13,039 bases of DNA from Eubacterium sp. (GTDB taxonomy: Bacteria > Bacillota > Clostridia > Oscillospirales > Acutalibacteraceae). The notes under the pieces are model-generated. The model was not told where the DNA came from and made no database searches. It was given only the letters and a program-made list of their open reading frames with translations. This document shows positions 7,039 to 13,039 of the stretch, in pieces. Within the stretch, counting starts at the first letter, position 1, and each line of letters begins with the position of its first letter. Location: the NCBI GenBank assembly GCA_029059925.1, contig JAIDVA010000190.1:1-13039 (forward strand), given 5' to 3'. A program made the translations under genes and the position numbers.

Positions 7039-7167
7039 ATAATCTTAAAATATAATCGGCTGATATATTCAGATTATTACAAGCTCTGTTAAAGTGCTAA
7101 TCCTTGTCCTATTAATAAATAATTAACTTGTCACGATAAAAGCTTAAAAGCGCAATAAAAAAATATA

Positions 7168-7196
7168 TTGACAATCATTTATAATATGTATATAAT
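7168..7196 (+). promoter_or_regulatory. Perfect-consensus promoter of the FUSC gene
   Basis: TTGACA (7168-7173), exactly 17 bases, then TATAAT (7191-7196) match the sigma-A consensus at all twelve positions. Transcription would begin near 7203, about 30 bases before the ATG at 7233. A gene with such a promoter should be strongly transcribed unless repressed. Confidence 0.8.
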
Positions 7197-7219
7197 TTTC
7201 TATTGTATTTTTGATATTA

Positions 7220-7244
7220 AAGGAGTTTAGTTATGTCATTTTAG
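7220..7244 (+). promoter_or_regulatory. Strong ribosome site and ATG followed by in-frame TAG
   Basis: AAGGAG (7220-7225) stands 7 bases before ATG (7233-7235), the best translation start in the region. The frame reads Met-Ser-Phe-TAG (stop at 7242-7244) and then continues open, in the same frame, into the FUSC coding region. Either a nonsense mutation has hit codon 4 of the gene, or this is a three-codon leader. A weak AGGAA (7246-7250) precedes the TTG at 7257, so re-initiation just after the stop is possible. Confidence 0.75.
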
Positions 7245-7256
7245 CAGGAATTACAA

Positions 7257-8345
7257 TTGGATGCTACCGGTTTCCAATCACTTATTAAAGGATCAAAGGA
7301 CAAAAAGGAAAAGGCTTCTCATATTGCAATTTTTATTTTAAAGGTACTTTTAAACACTTTATTCTGTATTCTTTTCGTCAGTGCTTTTTCGGCGTTTTTT
7401 AAAGATGAAAACAGAATGGTTGGTGTTATAATTACCATTAGCGTTTTACAGTTTAGATTAGTCGATTTGCAGCTGAAAAAATCACATGCAGTGCTTTCTC
7501 TGGCAATTGTATTTATTATTTTAATGTTTGGACCGCATCTTGCGAACTTGGTACAGAATTCAATGCTTTTGCCGGGTAATTTATCTGCTTTAGCGGCACT
7601 GCCTATTCACTTGATTTGTATTTTTGGAATTGTGATATTTGGCTGTCATAATATAAATTTGTATAATCAATTCATATTTGTTCTCGGTTATCTGCTGTTA
7701 TATGGATATGATGTTACAGGAAAACTTTATATTTTAAGAGTTGCCGGTATCGGTGTCGGTGCTATTATTGTAATCTCTATTTATTGTATTAAACAAAGAA
7801 AAAAGACCTGTGCGCGCACACTGAAAAATGTATTTAAAGAATTTAATATTCGTTCAGTAAGAACAAGCTGGCAGATTAAAATAACCCTTGCAGTAGCAAC
7901 CATTCTCGTATTTACAAAACTTATCGGCGCAGAAAGAGGAATGTGGGCCGGAATTGCCACAATGTCAGTAATTGTTCCGAATCTTAAAGATATTCCAAAA
8001 AGATCGGTAAACAGATGCATAGGAAATGTTGCAGGCAGTGTTTTGTTTGCTTTAATGTACACCATTTTCCCGGATTATATAAAAGGCTTTATAGGCGTTA
8101 TCGGCGGTATCGGAAATGGATTTTGCTCTCAGTATAAATGGCAGGCTATGTTTAATTCACTTGGTGCAATGGCTATGGGGGTTACTTTTTTTGGAGCTAT
8201 GGATGTTTCAATATGGGCTCGATTATTTAACAATGTAATCGGTGCTATCTACGGAATTTTGTTCGGATTGCTTTTTCATAGGACTGCTGCATTAATTATA
8301 AAAAGACAACAAAAGAAAAAATATAATAAATTAGCTGAATATTAA
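7257..8345 (+). CDS. FUSC-family multi-pass membrane protein
   Basis: Integral membrane protein of 362 residues, similar to the fusaric-acid-resistance / aromatic acid exporter (FUSC) group. The N-terminal half has about six hydrophobic segments (roughly residues 22-46, 54-68, 78-95, 113-131, 136-152, 160-178). A basic cytoplasmic linker (about 179-205) follows. The second hydrophobic half carries the FUSC core around RGMWAGIATMSVIVP (227-241) and KRSVNRCIGNVAGSVL. The C-terminus is Lys-rich. Substrates of this group are poorly known; export of aromatic or amphipathic compounds is a family-level guess. Translation from 7257 would use a TTG codon with only AGGAA before it. The stronger ATG at 7233 is in frame but blocked by TAG at 7242. 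The long intact frame argues that the protein is, or was until recently, made. The gene is monocistronic, ending at the hairpin 8377-8414. Confidence 0.8.
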   Translation: MDATGFQSLIKGSKDKKEKASHIAIFILKVLLNTLFCILFVSAFSAFFKDENRMVGVIITISVLQFRLVDLQLKKSHAVLSLAIVFIILMFGPHLANLVQNSMLLPGNLSALAALPIHLICIFGIVIFGCHNINLYNQFIFVLGYLLLYGYDVTGKLYILRVAGIGVGAIIVISIYCIKQRKKTCARTLKNVFKEFNIRSVRTSWQIKITLAVATILVFTKLIGAERGMWAGIATMSVIVPNLKDIPKRSVNRCIGNVAGSVLFALMYTIFPDYIKGFIGVIGGIGNGFCSQYKWQAMFNSLGAMAMGVTFFGAMDVSIWARLFNNVIGAIYGILFGLLFHRTAALIIKRQQKKKYNKLAEY

Positions 8346-8376
8346 CATCTAATCAAATTCAGTATAAAATTGATAA

Positions 8377-8414
8377 AAACAGGGCTGTTTCACAAAAGTG
8401 AAGCAGCCCTGTTT
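8377..8414. terminator. Bidirectional terminator between FUSC gene and Stn-like operon
   Basis: The 17-base arm at 8377-8393 (AAACAGGGCTGTTTCAC) pairs with 8398-8414 around an AAAA loop, with a single G-U type mismatch. On the + strand it ends in GTTTGCATTT, and on the - strand in a TTTTT run. It sits 32 bases after the FUSC stop and about 78 bases beyond the end of the leftward operon, so it ends both transcripts. Confidence 0.9.
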
Positions 8415-8491
8415 GCATTTCAATCAGCTGATGGCACAAATTTCTTTAATATCTTTATGAAAGAAGCGCCCTATCCGGTATCATCTCAATA

Positions 8492-10699
8492 CTATTTCAC
8501 CAGCTTGATTAATTCCTCACGGGTTAATCCGCAGTGTCTTGCGTTGTCATTGTTCGGCACGGCTCTGATAACCTTACCATTATAGCGTGATACGAGCAGC
8601 TCGCAGGATTTACCGTCAACTGCTACAGTCTCTACTGAATACTGCTCCTTAAGCGGAACCTGCTTATCGAGTGATGACTTTTCAGTCAAAGCACCTGTAG
8701 GGCAAAGCTTAACGCAAAGGCCGCAGTTTGTGCACTTAGTCTGGTCAAGCGGTAACGCGAAGGCAGGTGAAACACTTGTCTTAAAGCCACGACCGAGCAG
8801 ACCGATTGCACTGATATCCATTACCTCTTTACAAGAACGCACACAAAGACCGCAAAGAATACATTTTGCTGTGTTACGCTCAATAAATGAATTTTCATCA
8901 CGGGTATATTTCTGTGGCATTTCACCTGCAAAACGTTTAGGGTTGATATCATATCTCTGTGCAACCTGTAAAAGCTTGCACTTGAAATATTCACGACAGC
9001 CACACTCAAGGCAACGCTTAGCCTCTTCCTGAGCCTGTTCAACAGTGAGACCCAATGAAACCTCGTCAAAATTATTTTTTCTTATATCTGCATCAAGCAC
9101 ATCTGCAACTGTTCTTGCCAGCTGGGTTTTGCCTGAAAGGTCAATTCTGTCATCATCACGCTTGCTGATATATTTCGGTGTGAAATCAAGCTGTTCACCC
9201 TTGAGGTAAGCATCAACTGACTTAACACAGCGGTCAGCCTCGCCGATTGCAGCAATAGCAATGGATGCACCCTTATTTGTGGCATCACCGATAGCAAACA
9301 CACCGTCAAGATTTGTTGTGAAATCGTCCTCATCTGCAAGGATTGTACCTCTGTCTGTAAGCTCAACGTTTGAAAAATCAGTAGGATCAAGCTTCTGACC
9401 GATAGCCATAATTACACTGTCAAGCGGAAGATATTCTGTCTTGCTCTCAATGGCAACAGGCTTTCTTCTGCCGGATGCATCAGGCTCGCCAAGCTCCATA
9501 AGCTGAAGAGTCATACCGCAAACTCTGCCGTTTTCTGCATGAATCTCAACAGGGTTTGTAAGGAATTTATAAATAACGCCCTCTTCCTTAGACTCTTTAA
9601 TCTCAATTTCCTCTGCCGGCATTTCCTTCTCGGTTCTGCGGTAGATTACATAAACCTCTTTCGCACCAAGACGAACCGCAGTACGGCAGGCATCCATTGC
9701 GGTATTACCGCCGCCGCATACAGCAACCTTTTCACCTATTTTAACAGGATTTCCCTTGATAACACTTCTGAGAAAATCTATACCGCCGTAAACGCCGTCG
9801 ATATCCTCACCCTTAACACGCATAGAGCTTGATTTCCAAGCACCGGGCGCAAGGATAACAGCATCATTAACCGATTTGAGCATATCCATTGTAATGTCAC
9901 TGCCGAATTTAACATTGTTAACAAGGCGAACGCCGATTTTTTCAATCAGCTTAATTTCGCTGTCAAGAATCTCTTTAGGCAAACGATACTGCGGAATACC
10001 ATATCTGAGCATACCGCCCATTTTATCCATCATATCAAAAACAGTAACCTCGTGACCGAGCGTTCTGAGATAATAAGCCGCTGTCAGACCGGCAGGACCA
10101 CCGCCAACAATGGCAACCTTTTTGCCTGTTGCAGGTGCACATTCAGGAAGGTAAGACTCACCCTTTAAATCCATATCAGCCGCAAAAGACTTAAGCTGAG
10201 CGATATTGATCGGCTCTTCAACCTTACCGCGTCTGCAAGCCTTTTCACAAGGATGCGGACATACTCTGCCGATAGACGCAGGCAGCGGATTTGTATTTTT
10301 AATAAGCTCAAGTGCATCATCAAACTTACCATTTGCAATCAGACCTACATAACCCTGACAATCTGTATTTGCAGGACATGCAAGCTGACAAGGCGCAATG
10401 CAGTCACCGTCGTGAGCAGACATCAAAAGCTCCATTGCAATTTTTCTTGATTTAATAACTCGTTCGCTCTCGGTGTTGATTACCATTCCCTCAGACACTT
10501 TAGCCGAACAGGAGCGAAGGAGCTTAGGTACGCCCTCAGCCTCTACAACACAAAGACCACAGGCACCGTAAACCTCTACTGCCTCATCATAGCAAAGTGT
10601 AGGGACATAAATTCCATTCTTTCTTGCCGCTTCTAAAATTGTACTGCCGGCAGGAGCAGTAACACTTTGACCATTAATTGTAAGATTAATCATTTCCAT
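8492..10699 (-). CDS. NfnB/GltD-like NADPH flavoprotein with fused ferredoxin domains (Stn-type subunit)
   Basis: Cytoplasmic fusion protein of 735 residues, last gene of the operon. Domains in order: a [2Fe-2S] ferredoxin (about 1-78; C36, C47, C50, C64); a GltD/NfnB-type N-terminal Fe-S region (C100, C104, C108, C114, then C147, C151, C155); an FAD-binding fold with VAIVGGGPAGL (195-205); and an NAD(P) fold with GGGNTAMDA (329-337). VIYRRTEKEMPA follows (351-362), whose paired arginines are the usual NADPH-phosphate contacts. The FAD site closes with FAIGDA (468-473). A Cys cluster (C563, C566, C568, C574) and two [4Fe-4S] sets (C613, C616, C619, C623; C656, C659, C662, C666) come next, then an unusual tail (about 688-735). 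In an Stn-type complex this is the NADPH/ferredoxin subunit. No H-cluster or molybdenum domain is present. Ribosome site AAGGGAG is 13 bases from the ATG, slightly long. An accessory reductase of a hydrogenase or formate dehydrogenase is the main alternative. Confidence 0.88.
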   Translation of the reverse strand: MEMINLTINGQSVTAPAGSTILEAARKNGIYVPTLCYDEAVEVYGACGLCVVEAEGVPKLLRSCSAKVSEGMVINTESERVIKSRKIAMELLMSAHDGDCIAPCQLACPANTDCQGYVGLIANGKFDDALELIKNTNPLPASIGRVCPHPCEKACRRGKVEEPINIAQLKSFAADMDLKGESYLPECAPATGKKVAIVGGGPAGLTAAYYLRTLGHEVTVFDMMDKMGGMLRYGIPQYRLPKEILDSEIKLIEKIGVRLVNNVKFGSDITMDMLKSVNDAVILAPGAWKSSSMRVKGEDIDGVYGGIDFLRSVIKGNPVKIGEKVAVCGGGNTAMDACRTAVRLGAKEVYVIYRRTEKEMPAEEIEIKESKEEGVIYKFLTNPVEIHAENGRVCGMTLQLMELGEPDASGRRKPVAIESKTEYLPLDSVIMAIGQKLDPTDFSNVELTDRGTILADEDDFTTNLDGVFAIGDATNKGASIAIAAIGEADRCVKSVDAYLKGEQLDFTPKYISKRDDDRIDLSGKTQLARTVADVLDADIRKNNFDEVSLGLTVEQAQEEAKRCLECGCREYFKCKLLQVAQRYDINPKRFAGEMPQKYTRDENSFIERNTAKCILCGLCVRSCKEVMDISAIGLLGRGFKTSVSPAFALPLDQTKCTNCGLCVKLCPTGALTEKSSLDKQVPLKEQYSVETVAVDGKSCELLVSRYNGKVIRAVPNNDNARHCGLTREELIKLVK

Positions 10700-10720
10700 A
10701 ACTATAAATCTGCTCCCTTC

Positions 10721-12475
10721 TTACTTTCTTACCACTGCACCAAATTTGCAGGACTGAATACATTTACCGCACTTGATACATTTATCAACATCAATCGTAT
10801 GCGGATTTTTGACAGAACCACTGATTGCACCGACAGGGCAGTTTCTTGCACAAAGTGTACAGCCCTTGCAGGCATCAGCATTGATAGAATATTCAATAAG
10901 TCCTGAGCATTCACCTGCAGGGCAGGTCTTATTCTCAATATGAGCTATGTACTCATCCTTAAAATACTTAATCGTAGTTAAAACTGGGTTTGGTGCGGTC
11001 TGACCCAGACCGCAGAGTGCACCGTCCTTAATACCGTAGCAAAGCTCTTCAAGGAGTTCAACGTCACCGTCTTTGCCCTTGCCCTCGGTAATTCTTGTCA
11101 GAATCTCCAGCATTCTGGTTGTACCGATACGGCAGTGAACACATTTGCCACAGCTTTCCTTAGCTGTAAAGTCAAGGAAAAACTTAGCCATACCCACCAT
11201 ACAGGTGCTTTCGTCCATAACAACCATACCGCCTGAACCCATAATAGCACCTGTTGCACCGAGTGCCTTATAGTCAATTACGGTATCAATAAGACTTGCA
11301 GGGACACATCCGCCTGACGGACCGCCCATCTGAACAGCCTTGAATGCCTTATCCCCCTTCATACCGCCGCCGATATCAAAAATAACATCACGCAAAGTTT
11401 TACCCATTGGAATTTCAACAAGTCCGCTGCGCTTAACCTTACCCGTAACGGCAAATACCTTTGTACCCTTTGAGCCCTCTGTGCCCATTGCGGCAAAAGC
11501 TTCACCGCCGTTATTAATAATCCAGCTGACATTTGCAAACGTCTCAACATTATTGATGTTTGAAGGCTTTCTCCAGTAACCGCTCTGTGCGGGGAAAGGA
11601 GGCTTGAGACGCGGCATACCTCTGTGACCTTCAAGTGATTCGATCAGTGCAGTCTCTTCACCGCACACAAACGCACCTGCGCCGGCCTTAATCGTCATAT
11701 GGCAGGAGAAATCCGTGCCAAAAATATGATCACCGAGATAGCCTGCTGCTGTTGCCTGCTCAATTGCTCTTTCAAGTCTTTTGATTGCAAGCGGATATTC
11801 TGCTCTTACATAAACAACTGCATTTTTCGCACCGATTGCATAGGCACCAACCAGCATGCCCTCAATCAGATTATGCGGATCTGATTCGATAACTGCTCTG
11901 TCCATAAATGCACCGGGGTCACCCTCGTCGGCATTACAGATTAAATACTTTTCTTCATCGTCAGACTGTCTTGCTGCATTCCACTTGAACCATGTAGGGA
12001 AGCCTGCACCGCCTCTTCCTGCAAGTCCTGAGGTTTTGATTACCTCGATAACCTCCTCAGGTGTCATTTCGCACACTGCTTTTTTTAGAGCAGTATAGCC
12101 GTCAGCAGATACAAAATCCTCAAGCTCCTCAGGGTTAATAACGCCGCAGCGTCTGAGCGCAATTCTTGTCTGCTTTTCAAGGAACTGCTTATCTTCGTCT
12201 GATACAAGCAAATCGGAAATCGCACGCTCGTCGCCTGTTTTTGCATATTCAGCAATCTTAGCCGCATCCTTTTCGGTAACGCGGACAAGACGCTTTACCT
12301 CTTTATCAGCTTCATAAATATCAACAATCGGCTCAAGATAGCACATACCTACACAGCCTGCAATTGTCAGAGCTGCACCGTTTAAGTCTTCCTTTAAAAG
12401 TGCCTGTCTTACCTTTTCAGCACCTGCTGCAATACCGCAGGAGCCCTGACCGACAACAATTTTCATATTACGCAT
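10721..12475 (-). CDS. NuoF/HydB-like NADH-binding FMN subunit (Stn-type)
   Basis: Soluble NADH-oxidising flavoprotein subunit of 584 residues, close to the length of electron-bifurcating HydB. A thioredoxin-like domain (about 1-85) has C13, C41 and C45; the first of the usual four Cys ligands is missing. The FMN/NADH core has GRGGAGFP (153-160), NADEGDPGAF (181-190) and GAGAFVCGEETALI (265-278). The N3-type [4Fe-4S] site is C442, C445, C448 plus C488. A CPAGEC pair (C518, C523) follows. Two C-terminal [4Fe-4S] motifs are C536, C539, C542, C546 and C566, C569, C572, C576. In HydB relatives FMN is the proposed bifurcation site, splitting electrons between NAD and ferredoxin. The ATG overlaps the upstream stop by one base (TAATG), with GAGGGAGG 7 bases before it; M4 is 16 bases away and less likely. 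Confidence 0.93.
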   Translation of the reverse strand: MRNMKIVVGQGSCGIAAGAEKVRQALLKEDLNGAALTIAGCVGMCYLEPIVDIYEADKEVKRLVRVTEKDAAKIAEYAKTGDERAISDLLVSDEDKQFLEKQTRIALRRCGVINPEELEDFVSADGYTALKKAVCEMTPEEVIEVIKTSGLAGRGGAGFPTWFKWNAARQSDDEEKYLICNADEGDPGAFMDRAVIESDPHNLIEGMLVGAYAIGAKNAVVYVRAEYPLAIKRLERAIEQATAAGYLGDHIFGTDFSCHMTIKAGAGAFVCGEETALIESLEGHRGMPRLKPPFPAQSGYWRKPSNINNVETFANVSWIINNGGEAFAAMGTEGSKGTKVFAVTGKVKRSGLVEIPMGKTLRDVIFDIGGGMKGDKAFKAVQMGGPSGGCVPASLIDTVIDYKALGATGAIMGSGGMVVMDESTCMVGMAKFFLDFTAKESCGKCVHCRIGTTRMLEILTRITEGKGKDGDVELLEELCYGIKDGALCGLGQTAPNPVLTTIKYFKDEYIAHIENKTCPAGECSGLIEYSINADACKGCTLCARNCPVGAISGSVKNPHTIDVDKCIKCGKCIQSCKFGAVVRK

Positions 12476-12948
12476 TATTCTGCCTCCCTCAATTCCTTTA
12501 AGATTTGCTTTGTTTTCTCGGGAGTAAGCGAGCCATAGGTGTTATCATTAATCATCATAACAGGTGAAAGTGAGCAGCAGCCAAGACACGCAACACACTT
12601 AAGTGAAAACAAACCGTCCTCGGTTGTTTCACCGTCTGCTATACCAAGCTCATCCTGAATAGTCTGCAAAATAAGCTCACTTGAATTAACGTGACACGCT
12701 GTACCCTGACAAAGCATAATAAGATACTTGCCAACAGGTGTAAGGCGAAATTGCGTATAAAAGGTTGCCACACCCATAATCTCGCTTTCTGCGATATTTG
12801 TTCTTTGACTTATGTACTCAATCGCTTCCTTTGGCAGATAGCCGTAAATATCCTGAGTTTTTTGCAAAATTGTAATTAATGAGCCTTTAACAGATGCAAG
12901 CTCATCAAGCACAGGCTCAAGCTGTGTTAAATCAATTTTTTCAGTCAT
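12475..12948 (-). CDS. NuoE/HydC-like [2Fe-2S] thioredoxin-fold subunit (Stn-type)
   Basis: First gene of the three-gene operon, encoding 157 residues, normal for NuoE/HydC (about 155-165). An N-terminal helical bundle (about 1-65) contains the family stretch GYLPKEAIEYIS and MGVATFYTQF. A thioredoxin-like domain follows with the [2Fe-2S] ligands C80 and C85 (in CQGTAC), then C121 and C125 (in CLGCC). C118 and C124 are extra cysteines next to the cluster. The protein passes electrons between the FMN subunit and other iron-sulfur centres in soluble NADH-dependent enzymes. The ATG at 12946-12948 has GAGGAG 7 bases before it. The gene overlaps the NuoF-like gene by one base, pointing to equal production of the subunits. 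Membership of a proton-pumping Complex I is unlikely because no membrane subunits are present. Confidence 0.93.
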   Translation of the reverse strand: MTEKIDLTQLEPVLDELASVKGSLITILQKTQDIYGYLPKEAIEYISQRTNIAESEIMGVATFYTQFRLTPVGKYLIMLCQGTACHVNSSELILQTIQDELGIADGETTEDGLFSLKCVACLGCCSLSPVMMINDNTYGSLTPEKTKQILKELREAE

Positions 12949-12992
12949 ATTTCTTCTCCTCAGTTAAATAATTTATATTTTTGTCAATAATA

Positions 12993-12998
12993 ATTATA
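12993..12998 (-). promoter_or_regulatory. Possible -10 box of the Stn-like operon
   Basis: TATAAT on the - strand (12993-12998) lies about 45 bases before the NuoE-like start. The matching -35 position reads only TTTATG. A TTGACA further down (12982-12987) has no -10 box at the right distance. The call is weak because the whole stretch from 12961 to 13039 is very AT-rich. Confidence 0.35.
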
Positions 12999-13039
12999 AC
13001 GCTTGGTAAAAATTGCATAAAAAATTATATATACTATAT

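Larger units (their letters stand above)
6929..7256. other. Divergent intergenic region between hypB and the FUSC gene
   Basis: This 328-base AT-rich stretch holds the hypB promoter (6959-6987), a GC hairpin CCCCC-AC-GGGGG (6989-7000), and two TGACAAAYT motifs on the - strand (7004-7012 and 7029-7037). It also holds a perfect promoter for the rightward gene (7168-7196) and an AAGGAG-ATG start that stops after three codons (7233-7244). Between about 7040 and 7165 I see only AT-rich DNA, with a weak inverted repeat of ATAATCT/AGATTAT. No tRNA, small RNA or convincing extra gene was found. Confidence 0.7.

Noticed and set aside
7040..7165. Possible small RNA or riboswitch in the hypB-FUSC gap
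   Set aside because: Only AT-rich sequence with a weak 7-base inverted repeat is visible; no conserved riboswitch core, T-box or tRNA features were found.
7242..7244. TAG read as an amino acid through an altered genetic code
   Set aside because: The 735-residue gene of this window appears to end at TAG in a sensible place, so TAG works as a stop codon here.
8730..9032. Open frame of 100 codons on the + strand inside the 735-residue gene
   Set aside because: It lies antisense to conserved ferredoxin motifs of the real gene, has no ribosome site and shows no recognisable protein features; it is a shadow frame.
8492..10699. Glutamate synthase small subunit (GltD)
   Set aside because: The central module is GltD-like, but the added [2Fe-2S] and [4Fe-4S] domains, the NuoE/NuoF operon partners and the absence of a large subunit argue for a bifurcating complex.
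8492..12948. [FeFe]-hydrogenase (HydABC) operon
   Set aside because: HydB- and HydC-like genes are present, but no H-cluster motifs occur anywhere in the window and the third gene is an NADPH flavoprotein, so a hydrogenase cannot be claimed.
12475..12948. Part of proton-pumping Complex I (nuo operon)
   Set aside because: No membrane or other nuo subunits are adjacent, and the operon is closed by a terminator after three genes.

Overview
The window looks like a piece of chromosome from an AT-rich, strictly anaerobic Firmicute of the class Clostridia, most likely a gut Oscillospiraceae/Ruminococcaceae-type bacterium. The reasons are A/T-biased codons, AAGGAG/GAGG ribosome sites, sigma-A-like promoters (TTGACA/TATAAT), a clostridial set of iron-sulfur NAD(P) flavoproteins, and a short palindromic intergenic repeat at the left edge of a kind common in these genomes. 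It reads as core or metabolic chromosome. There is no phage, intact insertion sequence, CRISPR array, tRNA or rRNA.

Left part, + strand (1-5839): a palindromic repeat; a two-gene OmpR/PhoR-type two-component system (137-1843); a separately promoted membrane-anchored or secreted protein of unknown function (1932-2855) closed by a clear terminator; a YlmH-type S4 RNA-binding protein (2950-3663); and a GH13 alpha-glucosidase of the oligo-1,6-glucosidase type (3766-5424) followed 22 bases later by a small unknown protein (5447-5839).

Middle: a convergent junction with a terminator at 5867-5895, then hypB-hypA on the - strand (6928 to 5922), overlapping by one base. They encode the nickel GTPase and nickel/zinc chaperone pair. 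A 328-base divergent intergenic region (6929-7256) carries a hypB promoter, a GC hairpin and TGACAAAYT repeats. It also carries a perfect-consensus promoter for a FUSC-type multi-pass membrane protein. That gene's best start (ATG at 7233) runs into an in-frame TAG after three codons.

Right part, - strand (12948 to 8492): a compact three-gene operon of a NuoE/HydC-like thioredoxin-fold [2Fe-2S] protein, a NuoF/HydB-like FMN/NADH subunit, and a 735-residue protein that fuses a [2Fe-2S] ferredoxin, an NfnB/GltD-like FAD/NADPH module and C-terminal ferredoxin clusters. No [FeFe]-hydrogenase or formate dehydrogenase catalytic subunit is encoded in the operon. The composition fits the Stn (Sporomusa-type Nfn) electron-bifurcating transhydrogenase, which would couple NADH, NADPH and ferredoxin pools. 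A bidirectional hairpin (8377-8414) ends both this operon and the FUSC gene.

The most notable points are the likely Stn-type complex, a possible decayed molybdopterin-oxidoreductase Fe4S4-like tail on its 735-residue subunit, the TAG interruption at the start of the FUSC gene, and a nickel-chaperone pair with no nickel enzyme beside it.
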